Program-made: the position numbers and the translations under genes | Notes under the pieces: generated by a model | Seen by the model: only the letters and a program-made list of their open reading frames with translations | Database searches by the model: none | What the model was told of the DNA's origin: nothing | Assembly: GCA_001915545.1 (NCBI GenBank) | Contig: MNQS01000135.1 | Location: 5,996 to 69,995 of the forward strand | Direction: 5' to 3' | Length of the DNA: 64,000 bases | Origin: Bacteroides sp. 43_108 | Lineage (GTDB): Bacteria > Bacteroidota > Bacteroidia > Bacteroidales > Bacteroidaceae | In this document: one piece after another, positions 35,073-44,530 of the stretch | How positions within the stretch are numbered: position 1 is the first letter of the stretch | How the letters are laid out: every line of letters begins with the position of its first letter

Positions 35073-35122
35073 AAAAGATACATGCAATCTGGTATATATG
35101 ACCACGACTGCATGTATCTTTT
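35073..35122 (-). terminator. Terminator of the alpha-2-macroglobulin gene
   Basis: Perfect 14-base arms AAAAGATACATGCA and TGCATGTATCTTTT with an inner TGGT/ACCA pair. On the minus strand TTTTTCTTTTT follows. It lies 21 bases after the stop of the upstream gene. Confidence 0.85.
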
Positions 35123-35143
35123 AAAAAACGTATAAGCTTGCTG

Positions 35144-38100
35144 TTACTCTACACTTACGGTTCCAGAAGCACTTCTTCCGACAAACGAAGCAGAATAAGC
35201 ACATTGTGCCTCAGCTATGCCCTGCTTATAAACGCCGGAACGAGTAACATACATCTCTGTATCTATTGTACAAGTTCCTTTTCTGAATATATCAAAGAAA
35301 TAATCAGACGAAGAATCATGAACAGCAGCATAAAAACCTTGACCGTTGCCAAACCTATAGCCGGAAAGCTGCGATACAGGCTCCATACAAGCGGCACGTT
35401 GATCACGAACCTGAACAAAATCCATATCACGGTCGGCACTTACTACAAGTCTTACTTTCACTCTGTCGCCTACTGCAAGCCGCTCGCCATCGCGCAATTC
35501 ACGCCAAACATTTGCACCAGTAGAATCTTTGCGCATTACCAGCATACGGCGATCTACGGAAAGTCCGCTCTCGCCCGAGCTCTTCTTAAGGCTCTCCATA
35601 TCCTCCAGACACTGTCCATAAACAGCACCCCACGACAAACCTGCACTCTTCTTGTCTATACGCACGTTGCCACCCTTGGACAAAACATCCTCAGGCACAG
35701 AAATCTTCACATATCCTATTCCTGCAGTCTGATTGTTAACTTTCAATTCATTCTTGCCTAATTTGATTTCAGGTACGGCACTCTCACGAACAGTCCAATC
35801 GCCATTGTACATAAGAAGAGCATTGACAGCCTCAATAGTATTGATTGGATTATCCCAAGCCTGTACCTGCTTCTGTCTCACAAGCCAAACCTGCATGTCG
35901 CGCAGATAATCATCTGTATCGCTGAAATCAGAACGCATTTCGGCCATAGCTTTCATTGCATCTACCTGTACAGGGATTCTATAATCTACAGAAGAATAAT
36001 ATGCTTTAGGCGTATCGTAATAACGTCCTACATCCTTTCTGTAAACAGTATATTCGCGCAATGAGGCAACAAGTTCTGATGCTTTTGACATATTGTCGAA
36101 AGTTTTCATTATATAAGCCAGCTTCGCCTTATTGCCGATATCCAGAGTTCCAGAAATTCCAGCAAGACGACTTGCATAATCTTTCTGCATGGAGTCAACT
36201 TCCGCACTAATCTTGTGAGTGTATAAAGAAGAAAGATAGAGATAGTTTATACCTGACGTACCAGGTGTCCAATCTTTTCCTGAATGCTTTTTGATCTCAG
36301 CATATCTTTTGAGTTCATCGGCATCGATATATCTGAAACCATCCTCAAGCATATCTTTTGCATCCTTATCCAAAGAAGCTACTGCAGAAAGTTCTGCAAG
36401 ATGCTTCAAAACGTTTTCTGTTACCAACCTGCTTCCTGTCATGCCGTTGAACCAGCTCCACGAACCGTCGACACGCTGTAAGCGCTTCAGTTTTGCCAAA
36501 GCATCTGAAGTACGGACGTTCATAAGATTCTCATCAAACATATCAGATATCATTCTGAGCTGTTCTGTCTCGTTCTGCGCATCAATCACCCAAGGGGTTT
36601 CTTCCAAAAGCATCGTTTTGAGTTCGCTGTCCTTTTCCAATTCACTCGAAAGAGAACCATACTTTTCTGTTTCAGCTCGCCAAGCCTCAACCAGAGTTCT
36701 AAGCTTAGGCAATCTGGAAGCAATTGCACCTAATGCTTTATTGGCATAATAAGATGCAGACAAAGATATGGCATTATCGTTATCAGGAACAGCTACTGCA
36801 TGAAGGGCTTGAACGACAGTCCATGACGGATTATCTACATACTCAATCGTCATACGCTTATTGGTTGCAGTCTTGCTTCCGTCATTGAACAGGCTGCCGG
36901 TATCGACCTTCTTCTCTCCCATTCCATCAATAAAGAAAGAAACAGACTCTGTTATCCATTTCTTGTCAGTCAGTACAGGGAGATAGTTGCGTTCGCCATC
37001 GCTGAAGGTCGCATTGCCAGCCGTAATCTGACAAATCAGAAGCGGATGTTCTGCATCAGGTTTGAAACCATAATCAACACGGCCTGTCTGTCCTGCATCA
37101 ACCTTGAATGACTTCTTTTCACTGTATACAACTTTTCCTGTTTCCGGGTCAATCAGCTCCAACAAAGCTTTTCCTTCAACTGTTCCATCTGTCTTGTTCA
37201 CAATCCTAGCAGCAATGGATGCGTCATCACCAATACGTACAAATCTAGGCATATTAGGCTGAACCATGAAATCCTTGCTTGCCACAACATCGGCAGAGAT
37301 ATTTCCATAATCAACATCTTCTGTATGTGCAACACCCTTGAAACGCCAGGTTGTGAGACCGTCAGGCAATTTGAACGATATATGCACATTGCCAGAATTA
37401 TCAGACATAAGATGCGGGTAGAAAAAGGCTGTTTCGGAAAGATTGCTTCTCAATCCTTCATCAGAAACGGCAGGAGCGTCTGAGACTACAGCCTGTTCTA
37501 CAACTGCATCCATTTCTGTAATATTTAGAGCTGCAGAACCGGTGGCCATAGGAGTCGCAGAGTTCATAACCGACTTAGTACGCATAAGCGCCGGCTTGAA
37601 GAATCTGGTTCCGAAAACGTAGTTAGAAAAACACTCCTTAAGTTCCGTAAATTTTCTAAGCACATCGTCGAACGGCTCATTTTTAAAATCAAGGCCAATG
37701 AACATAGGAACAGACATCTGGGCTACAGAACGCTGAACATACGGAACATTACGCCCGAAACTTACATTGAAATCTACGTTGTGCTCATACAATTCATCCA
37801 ATGATGCATCATAAAGCATTGCCAGCAATTCGGCCTTTACTGGAGAACCTGTGCTGTCAGTTACATTAAGGATCCAATTTTCCTCACTTCCAGGCTTCAG
37901 TTTATCTCTGAATGTATTCCATGTAAGCTTGAGTTTCTTATTTGGTTGCTCACGCAGGATATTTACAGACTCCATAAAACCCTTACCGTTTTTCATGTAA
38001 GCAAACACAAGTGCCAAACCATCGCCATACGCTTCATCATAATTGAAATGGAAATGGCAAATGGTATCACTTACATTTATGCATCTGCTATCAATAACTT

Positions 38101-40669
38101 TATTACCGGAAAAGGCACCATAGTAAAGAGTTATGTTTTTGTCTTTTGAGGCAAAGTAAACGTCTGCCGGCTTATCTTTGCCAAAGACGTTGTCGGGAAC
38201 ATATATCCAATTATCCGACAAATTGATACGTTTGTCATCCTTGGAGAAGACAACAATATTCTTCTGACATTCAATCTTATTTCCTTTTGCATCATAAGCC
38301 AGACACTCTATCAGATAATTGCCAGAAGCAACATCTTTCAAGCCGGCGAGATTCAAGAAGTCTCCTGATTTGAAACGACCTTCTGCAACTTTCTTGCCTT
38401 TTGTCGTTCCGAAATTCTCAAAAACAGAATACTCTCCTTCAACATTGATATTACGCATCAAAAGGTCCTGAGCCAAGATTTTTACGGAATTTCCAAGTGC
38501 AGACTTCAATACAGTCTTGCCTGATTCGACATGCAATCCGAAAGCCTTTTCTGAAACCGGTACAATACATTCTGCCTTCTGCGTTTCACCGGCAACATCA
38601 GTCACCTCCACCTGAACTCTGTACTCTAATACTCCATCTTTTTGCTGAAGCATTTTTTTATCCAAACAAACAGGTATTGAAAAACGACCATTATTGTCTG
38701 TTACAGCAACACTGTCGTAAAGCACAGTCCAGAAATCGCGATAAAAACGCAACCAGAAATCGCGGTTACGGCATGATACATAATACTTGACTTTTGCTCC
38801 TTGAACAGGCATACCGAAGAATGTCGTTGCAGAACAATCAACATCTATCGTATCACCGAAAGAGATTGTTCCAGAAGAAGCAGTAGCATCAACAGTAAAC
38901 GTAGGTCGCTTATATTCTTCAACTCTGAAAGTTTTACTCGAATTTCCTGTGCCGATTCTATACAATCCTGTCAATCCACTATTCGGTATTGCAAAATCCA
39001 TATCGGCAGATCCCATTTCGTTTGTGACAACCTTCTTTGAGGATATGACTTTTCCATTGGCATCAAAAAAGTCAACAAAATACTCACGGTTCTTCTGCAC
39101 ACTAACAGAATCGCCATCCATAAAATAAGCAAGCAAAGATGCACGTACGGTCTGACCCGGACGGTATATAGCCCTGTCGGTAAATAAAGTTACACGCTCT
39201 GCTGGTTTGGTATCATTATAATTATATGAATAGCCATAGCAATACATGGTGCGTTCATCGCCGGCCTTTCTTCTCACGGTGCATTTCCAATTGCGATATT
39301 TTTTCAAATCTATAAAGATGCGTCCGTTAGCGTCCTGTTTCAATGCTACAGTCTTTGCAGTACTTTTATTTCTCGAATTTTCATCAGATACATATACCTG
39401 ACAACCTTTCAAGATCTTTCCACTGCGAGCATCAACAGGAATAATGCACAAACGGTCGTTCGGATAACCGATAGACATACAACTGAAACTGTTGAGAGTT
39501 ATCTTTGCCGAATCAAAAACGCCATTAGATTCTGCTATCACGCTGTAAGTTCCAGCCTTTAGAGGTGCCAACTTAAAAGAGTCATTCTTAAGATTCCTGC
39601 TGTCAAGACTAAAAAGTTTCTCATATACAATACGTCCGTTATTCGAATCTTTTATTTTAATTACAACATCGTCTACATTATCCGAAACGACAACAACACC
39701 GATCGAATCGCCGGCAAGCTGAACATCTTCATATTTCTGTACGTACAGCTTCGGAGCAAGCAAATGTTTTTCAAATCCGTTAAAGTAGTTCAAACACTTT
39801 TCATCAGTAAAACGTTCTTTAGCGTCGCGCAACAAAGAAAGCTTCTCTTGCTTGTTTACACAATTCAGTCTCAATAATTCTGCATAAACATCGGCACAAG
39901 TCTCGGCATCGCCGAAATCTTCAACCAAGGCCTTCAAAAGCGATGAATATTTTTTCTCATCAATATATGCTCCATCTCCAACGTTGAGCATACGACGCGC
40001 AGACAACTTATTAAGCTCCATCAAAAGCTGTCCGTTTCTATTACCTCTTGTGCCATATAATTTTGCAAGTTCTGCATAAATTTCTATCTGCTTTTTGAAA
40101 TCCATTCCGCTTTTCTCAACAATAAAAGCTGTCAAAACGGAAAGCATGTCGTTGCCATAGAACTTACTGTCTTCGCCTTTTTCAAGCAAAGGCTCGTAAG
40201 ACTCAATCTTGGCGTCCATGAGTATCTGTTTGTCAGACAAGGCCTCTGCAAAATGCTTTTTCGCCAAATCTCGATACAGCTCCGTTGTCTCAGCATCACG
40301 CCCTGCAGAAACATTTGCAACATGAGCATAAGCATCACCGGCAATGACATGCAGTACTGCACGATCTACGTCGTTTGTACACTCTGGAATCATTGCCTCC
40401 AACTTATCGGCATCAACCTTAAAACTGTCAGTAGAAATATTGTACCTCGAAGATATCAAGGTGACAAAAGCTTTTGTCATCTGAGAAAAGTTTTTTTCTT
40501 GCTGAGCTTTCTCATATACAGCAAGGACACTTTTCTGCACTGACGTCGGCAAATCCTTTTTGCGGTAATTGTCAACTTGCTTCCACAAATCATCATAGCT
40601 TTGCGCTCCACTCTGAACAGCAATACACAACAGCAAAGCTGTCAGAAAACATCTTATTATCTTGCTCAT
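35144..40669 (-). CDS. Alpha-2-macroglobulin family protein without thioester motif
   Basis: A very large exported protein, 1841 residues, with signal peptide MSKIIRCFLTALLLCIAVQS cleaved after GAQ. The first 300 residues are helical and TPR-like. An MG2-type domain follows at about 490-600 (TLFTDRAIYRPGQTVRASLL). The A2M region lies at about 1075-1150 (FFYPHLMSDNSGNVHISFKL; GLTTWRFKGVAHTEDVDYG), a helical thioester-like domain at about 1280-1570, and a C-terminal MG10-like domain. The CxEQ thioester motif is not present; SYYANKALG stands near its expected place. Bacterial relatives are thought to trap attacking proteases in the periplasm. Confidence 0.88.
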   Translation of the reverse strand: MSKIIRCFLTALLLCIAVQSGAQSYDDLWKQVDNYRKKDLPTSVQKSVLAVYEKAQQEKNFSQMTKAFVTLISSRYNISTDSFKVDADKLEAMIPECTNDVDRAVLHVIAGDAYAHVANVSAGRDAETTELYRDLAKKHFAEALSDKQILMDAKIESYEPLLEKGEDSKFYGNDMLSVLTAFIVEKSGMDFKKQIEIYAELAKLYGTRGNRNGQLLMELNKLSARRMLNVGDGAYIDEKKYSSLLKALVEDFGDAETCADVYAELLRLNCVNKQEKLSLLRDAKERFTDEKCLNYFNGFEKHLLAPKLYVQKYEDVQLAGDSIGVVVVSDNVDDVVIKIKDSNNGRIVYEKLFSLDSRNLKNDSFKLAPLKAGTYSVIAESNGVFDSAKITLNSFSCMSIGYPNDRLCIIPVDARSGKILKGCQVYVSDENSRNKSTAKTVALKQDANGRIFIDLKKYRNWKCTVRRKAGDERTMYCYGYSYNYNDTKPAERVTLFTDRAIYRPGQTVRASLLAYFMDGDSVSVQKNREYFVDFFDANGKVISSKKVVTNEMGSADMDFAIPNSGLTGLYRIGTGNSSKTFRVEEYKRPTFTVDATASSGTISFGDTIDVDCSATTFFGMPVQGAKVKYYVSCRNRDFWLRFYRDFWTVLYDSVAVTDNNGRFSIPVCLDKKMLQQKDGVLEYRVQVEVTDVAGETQKAECIVPVSEKAFGLHVESGKTVLKSALGNSVKILAQDLLMRNINVEGEYSVFENFGTTKGKKVAEGRFKSGDFLNLAGLKDVASGNYLIECLAYDAKGNKIECQKNIVVFSKDDKRINLSDNWIYVPDNVFGKDKPADVYFASKDKNITLYYGAFSGNKVIDSRCINVSDTICHFHFNYDEAYGDGLALVFAYMKNGKGFMESVNILREQPNKKLKLTWNTFRDKLKPGSEENWILNVTDSTGSPVKAELLAMLYDASLDELYEHNVDFNVSFGRNVPYVQRSVAQMSVPMFIGLDFKNEPFDDVLRKFTELKECFSNYVFGTRFFKPALMRTKSVMNSATPMATGSAALNITEMDAVVEQAVVSDAPAVSDEGLRSNLSETAFFYPHLMSDNSGNVHISFKLPDGLTTWRFKGVAHTEDVDYGNISADVVASKDFMVQPNMPRFVRIGDDASIAARIVNKTDGTVEGKALLELIDPETGKVVYSEKKSFKVDAGQTGRVDYGFKPDAEHPLLICQITAGNATFSDGERNYLPVLTDKKWITESVSFFIDGMGEKKVDTGSLFNDGSKTATNKRMTIEYVDNPSWTVVQALHAVAVPDNDNAISLSASYYANKALGAIASRLPKLRTLVEAWRAETEKYGSLSSELEKDSELKTMLLEETPWVIDAQNETEQLRMISDMFDENLMNVRTSDALAKLKRLQRVDGSWSWFNGMTGSRLVTENVLKHLAELSAVASLDKDAKDMLEDGFRYIDADELKRYAEIKKHSGKDWTPGTSGINYLYLSSLYTHKISAEVDSMQKDYASRLAGISGTLDIGNKAKLAYIMKTFDNMSKASELVASLREYTVYRKDVGRYYDTPKAYYSSVDYRIPVQVDAMKAMAEMRSDFSDTDDYLRDMQVWLVRQKQVQAWDNPINTIEAVNALLMYNGDWTVRESAVPEIKLGKNELKVNNQTAGIGYVKISVPEDVLSKGGNVRIDKKSAGLSWGAVYGQCLEDMESLKKSSGESGLSVDRRMLVMRKDSTGANVWRELRDGERLAVGDRVKVRLVVSADRDMDFVQVRDQRAACMEPVSQLSGYRFGNGQGFYAAVHDSSSDYFFDIFRKGTCTIDTEMYVTRSGVYKQGIAEAQCAYSASFVGRSASGTVSVE

Positions 40670-40774
40670 AATTTTTCAAAATAACAGATTATACAATTAT
40701 ATTTCATAGCACTCCATCGACAAAACATCCGTAACAGATGTTATAAGCATAATCAAATAAATTATTATCAGAAT

Positions 40775-43450
40775 CTATCTGCCGTTTTCACGTATAAGCG
40801 ATGCAACTTTACTATTGAAAGATTCATTTTTCATCAAATCTTCAATAGAAAAATGCATTCTGTACTTCCATTGGTTTTTCGGATCAGCAGGAACATTTAT
40901 TCTCTCATCGCCAGCTACAGGATAACGCAGATTTTCATCCATTGACGTCCAATCTTGCAAAGAAAGCAGACAAATCATTGAAGGACACTCAAGATGCATA
41001 CGTATAACTTCTTCACAAAGAGCTCCGGATATCTTCTCCGGCGCATTGCCGCTTTCATGAAGCACATTATTGTAATACAATTGAGCTCTGCGCCTGTCTT
41101 CCTCCCACCAACCACGCAACGTAGGCATATCATGTGTGGATATGGTACTTACCGACAGATATGGATTTTCGGTCAAATCTCCAAATTCACAAAAAGCTTT
41201 CTTAGGCATAGTCTGAATTTCAAGACTGAGCATCCTGAGTTGTTTCATAACCCAAGGAACGCAGTCTGGAACCATACCCAAATCCTCGGCACATACAAGC
41301 ATGCGTGTAGCCTGCGTCAGATGAGGAAGTTTCTTCATAGCTTCATCATACCAGAACTGATTATGTCTCTTGTAGTAGTAATCGTCATAAAGACTATTGA
41401 AAGCTCGCCTCTGCGCAGTATTCATGGCCTTATATGCAAAATCAAGCTGAGCAGAAATACGAGGATGATAGACTTTTGGATTATTGCGATCTGCTACAAA
41501 AAGCACATTGCTTATCAATGCATACAAGCCATCGCGTACCTTAATACTTACATCGTCGTTTCTTCCATAGAATGCAGCTTCAACCTTACGCTGGGTATCA
41601 TATTCAGGTTTCATGCAGTACAAACCGTCAAAGCGTTTAACAAGATATTTTTCTCTGACTTCGTCTGCCATTTCATCAAAATAATGCTCCAGCATTTCAT
41701 CTGAGATGTAAGGCTCCGTCATACGATCTTTGTCAAATCTGAAACCATACAGCGACATTTCATCTTCACTCATAGGAAGCGCAGGAGAAAATTGTCCGAG
41801 AAGGCCATGTACTGAATGAGACGGAATTTCCCATATTCTGAAAAATCCCAAAACATGATCTATTCTGTAAGCATCAAAATATTCTGACATGCTCTTGAAA
41901 CGATGCGACCACCATTGATAGTTATCCTTTGCCATAACGTCCCAATTGTATGTAGGGAATCCCCAGTTCTGACCGTTTACGGAGAAATCATCAGGTGGTG
42001 CTCCGGCCTGCCCGTTAAGATTGAAATAGAACGGTTCCATCCATGCCTCAACACTGTCACGGCTTATACCAATAGGTATATCACCTTTCAGAATAACGCC
42101 TTTCTCTCTTGCGCACTCGTGAACCCTCTTCAACTGCAGATGAAGTTGATACTGTATGTAATAGTAATGTGCAACGTCATGATAATAGATGCTGTCTTTA
42201 CTACAGAACATTTCAACATCATTTTTATCATATTTAGAATGCTCTTCCCATCTGGTAAAGTCCGGCAAACCATACATATCTCTCATGCAGCTGTATGCAG
42301 AATAAGGAACGAGCCAATCACGGTGCTTTTCAAAGAATTCTTTAAATCCATCACTGGCAAGAACCTCTTCTCCGTTCTGTTCATACATCATTCTTATATA
42401 TCTGCGCTTGCACTTATTTACTGCAACATAATCCACGTATTTCAAAGAGTTCAATTCTCGCCACTGCTTCTTGAAGTCTTCCATCAACTCCTTGTCATCA
42501 AGTTCTCCCAGCTGATGCAAATCGCAGTATATTGGATGAAATGCGTATATGCTTATGGCATTATAAGGATACGAATCAGTCCACTCGCCACATTTTGTCG
42601 TATCATTGATCGGCAAAATCTGCACAGCACGCATTCCTACACCAGAAGCCCATTCTATCATTCTTTCAAGGTCGCCGAAATCGCCTATTCCTGCACTTTT
42701 TTCAGAACGGATTGAGAAAACAGGTATTACAACGCCTGCACATTTCCATGGACGAATATCAAATTTAGGCCTTGTATCGCTTTTTATGCAAACAATATCT
42801 TCTGCATGCATTTCAGGAAGTTGAAGCCTGCGATTATCACATTTTTCCCACTGAACAATATTACCATCTTTATCGACTATTACATACTTATACTCTATAT
42901 CGCCTGAAATCTGAGAAAGATCAATATTGATTGCCCACTCCTGAAGTGCGACCAGTTTCATTGTTTGTGGCTGAACCCAATTACCAAGCTGAGATACATT
43001 ACCTATAATAGCAAGTCTTTCTCCCTTCAAAAGCCGTGGTTCGACGGTTCTCAACTGCAAAACATCTGAAGTATGAGTAAGATAATCTTCTACCTCATGA
43101 CGTTCAGCACAATCAGCATAAGCAGAACTGTACAACGGCAAATCATCAGGAATTGCCCTCCACAAATCTTCAATCTCATATTGATCAACAGAATTATCCA
43201 GCACAACAACATGCGGAGCCACTTCCCATTCAGTCCATATCAGAGAACCGTTACGGTACATGGCATATATATATTCTACGCGCTCGTAAGACGAATCGAC
43301 ATCAACATCACATTTCCACCTGCTTCCATCTTCTGTCGTAAGATTAAGTATGCGGTTATCTCTATGTCCATCCTTATCTATCAATTCAAGCATTACACGG
43401 AGTTCCTCTCCCCACGTTGTCTGATATTCTACGTTCAAATGTATTTTCAT
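40775..43450 (-). CDS. malQ: 4-alpha-glucanotransferase (GH77) with two N-terminal CBM20 domains
   Basis: A cytosolic amylomaltase that transfers glucan chains between maltodextrins. It is 891 residues: two starch-binding CBM20 domains (about 1-95 and 115-220, the second with LAIIGNVSQLGNW), then the GH77 barrel. Catalytic residues are visible as Asp in YRIDHVLGFFRIW, Glu in VCAEDLGMVPD and Asp in STHDMPTLRGWW. There is no signal peptide. This CBM20-CBM20-GH77 layout is the long form found in Bacteroidetes and plants (DPE2-like). It stands alone between the pfl genes and the macroglobulin gene. Confidence 0.95.
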   Translation of the reverse strand: MKIHLNVEYQTTWGEELRVMLELIDKDGHRDNRILNLTTEDGSRWKCDVDVDSSYERVEYIYAMYRNGSLIWTEWEVAPHVVVLDNSVDQYEIEDLWRAIPDDLPLYSSAYADCAERHEVEDYLTHTSDVLQLRTVEPRLLKGERLAIIGNVSQLGNWVQPQTMKLVALQEWAINIDLSQISGDIEYKYVIVDKDGNIVQWEKCDNRRLQLPEMHAEDIVCIKSDTRPKFDIRPWKCAGVVIPVFSIRSEKSAGIGDFGDLERMIEWASGVGMRAVQILPINDTTKCGEWTDSYPYNAISIYAFHPIYCDLHQLGELDDKELMEDFKKQWRELNSLKYVDYVAVNKCKRRYIRMMYEQNGEEVLASDGFKEFFEKHRDWLVPYSAYSCMRDMYGLPDFTRWEEHSKYDKNDVEMFCSKDSIYYHDVAHYYYIQYQLHLQLKRVHECAREKGVILKGDIPIGISRDSVEAWMEPFYFNLNGQAGAPPDDFSVNGQNWGFPTYNWDVMAKDNYQWWSHRFKSMSEYFDAYRIDHVLGFFRIWEIPSHSVHGLLGQFSPALPMSEDEMSLYGFRFDKDRMTEPYISDEMLEHYFDEMADEVREKYLVKRFDGLYCMKPEYDTQRKVEAAFYGRNDDVSIKVRDGLYALISNVLFVADRNNPKVYHPRISAQLDFAYKAMNTAQRRAFNSLYDDYYYKRHNQFWYDEAMKKLPHLTQATRMLVCAEDLGMVPDCVPWVMKQLRMLSLEIQTMPKKAFCEFGDLTENPYLSVSTISTHDMPTLRGWWEEDRRRAQLYYNNVLHESGNAPEKISGALCEEVIRMHLECPSMICLLSLQDWTSMDENLRYPVAGDERINVPADPKNQWKYRMHFSIEDLMKNESFNSKVASLIRENGR

Positions 43451-43521
43451 GTATTACCAATTTAAATTCAAAGTTGTTAAAAGTTATCTCACAGATAGCA
43501 AATTCCTAAAAATAATAAATA

Positions 43522-43529
43522 CAAATATA
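43522..43529 (-). promoter_or_regulatory. -7 box TATATTTG of malQ
   Basis: A perfect TAnnTTTG match on the minus strand, 71 bases before the malQ ATG. The -33 position is T-rich but not TTTG. Confidence 0.5.
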
Positions 43530-43552
43530 GCAATTGGACTATACATAAAAAA

Positions 43553-43580
43553 GCCTGAGTCGTTAAAGCTCAGGCCATTT
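43553..43580 (-). terminator. Terminator after pflA
   Basis: GCCTGAG and CTCAGGC pair perfectly with a nine-base loop. TTTTTTATG follows on the minus strand (and ATTTTTATC on the plus strand). It lies about 75 bases after the pflA stop and upstream of the malQ promoter. Confidence 0.85.
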
Positions 43581-43651
43581 TTATCAAAAAAAGTTGCCTC
43601 AACAAAGTTTTTGTTAACAAACAACTCGGCTTTGGTCAAACAAAAAACACT

Positions 43652-44380
43652 TCACACAATAGGACACTTCAAATAACGTCCGAATATATCCTTTGCAATC
43701 TTCAATCTTTCAGCAGAGAGAGGCTCAACGCCTTTCAACGGATAATCAATACCAAGTTCACCATATTTATACTCGCCCATGGTATGGTAAGGCAATAATT
43801 CAACACGCTCAACAACTGTAAAATCAGATAAGTACTTGGCAACAGCTTCAAGACGCGATTCATCATCTGTATAGCTGGGAACCACAACATGTCTAGCCCA
43901 TACTGGTTTGCCTATTTCCTGCAGATACTCCATAAAAGCCTTGTTGTTTTTACGTTCATGGCCTGTCAAGACAGGATGCAACGTATCGTCAACAGTCTTT
44001 ATGTCAAGCAATACAAGATCGACATTTTCAAGAAGCGAACGTACCTTGTCGCTGAAAATCACTCCCGAAGTATCCAATGCCGTGTGTATGCCTGCATTTT
44101 TACACAACTTGAGAAATTCACAAACAAAGTCGGCTTGCACAAGAGGCTCTCCGCCTGTCACTGTAACACCTCCTTTAGATATGAAGCTCTTGTATTTCAG
44201 AACCTCCTTCAGCAATTCCTCTGGAGTATATTCATAATTGGCCTTGCCCGACATGTCCCATGTATCCGGATTATGACAAAAAAGACATCTCATGGGACAT
44301 CCCTGCATAAAAACCACAAAACGTATGCCCGGACCGTCAACTGTTCCAAAACTTTCCAAAGAATGTATTTTACCTATCAT
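43652..44380 (-). CDS. pflA: Pyruvate formate-lyase activating enzyme
   Basis: A radical-SAM enzyme that installs the glycyl radical on PflB. It is 242 residues with the 4Fe-4S motif CPMRCLFCHNPDTW (CxxxCxxC) at about residues 29-42 and GGVTVTGGEPLVQADF (SAM-binding GGE) at about 69-84. It lacks the extra ferredoxin-like Cys clusters of other glycyl-radical activases, as expected for a PFL activase. It lies 150 bases downstream of pflB with a hairpin terminator in between. Confidence 0.96.
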   Translation of the reverse strand: MIGKIHSLESFGTVDGPGIRFVVFMQGCPMRCLFCHNPDTWDMSGKANYEYTPEELLKEVLKYKSFISKGGVTVTGGEPLVQADFVCEFLKLCKNAGIHTALDTSGVIFSDKVRSLLENVDLVLLDIKTVDDTLHPVLTGHERKNNKAFMEYLQEIGKPVWARHVVVPSYTDDESRLEAVAKYLSDFTVVERVELLPYHTMGEYKYGELGIDYPLKGVEPLSAERLKIAKDIFGRYLKCPIV

Positions 44381-44474
44381 AACAAGAAATCCTTCAATGT
44401 ATATTTGTTAAAACCTTTAGATTGATGCTCCCAACGACAATATAGCATTACTATCATTGAGATATTAAAAAACA

Positions 44475-44499
44475 AAAGGGCGATTTCTACTCGCCCTTT
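44475..44499 (-). terminator. Terminator between pflB and pflA
   Basis: Perfect nine-base arms AAAGGGCGA and TCGCCCTTT with a seven-base loop. On the minus strand TTTTGTTTTTTAAT follows. It should reduce, or fully separate, transcription of pflA from that of pflB. Confidence 0.85.
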
Positions 44500-44530
44500 C
44501 GTATTTGTATTATAAGTACATAACTTCAAA

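Larger units (their letters stand above)
34811..35143. other. Intergenic stretch holding a tandem promoter repeat and a terminator
   Basis: It contains the 84-base tandem repeat (34841-35039) that carries the GH2 promoters and the terminator of the alpha-2-macroglobulin gene (35073-35122). A 91-codon plus-strand frame through the repeat is considered chance. Confidence 0.75.

Noticed and set aside
34849..35124. 91-codon plus-strand frame with two repeated 28-residue units
   Set aside because: The repeat unit is 84 bases, a multiple of three, so any open frame through it stays open. The sequence is better explained as repeated promoters and operators read on the other strand.
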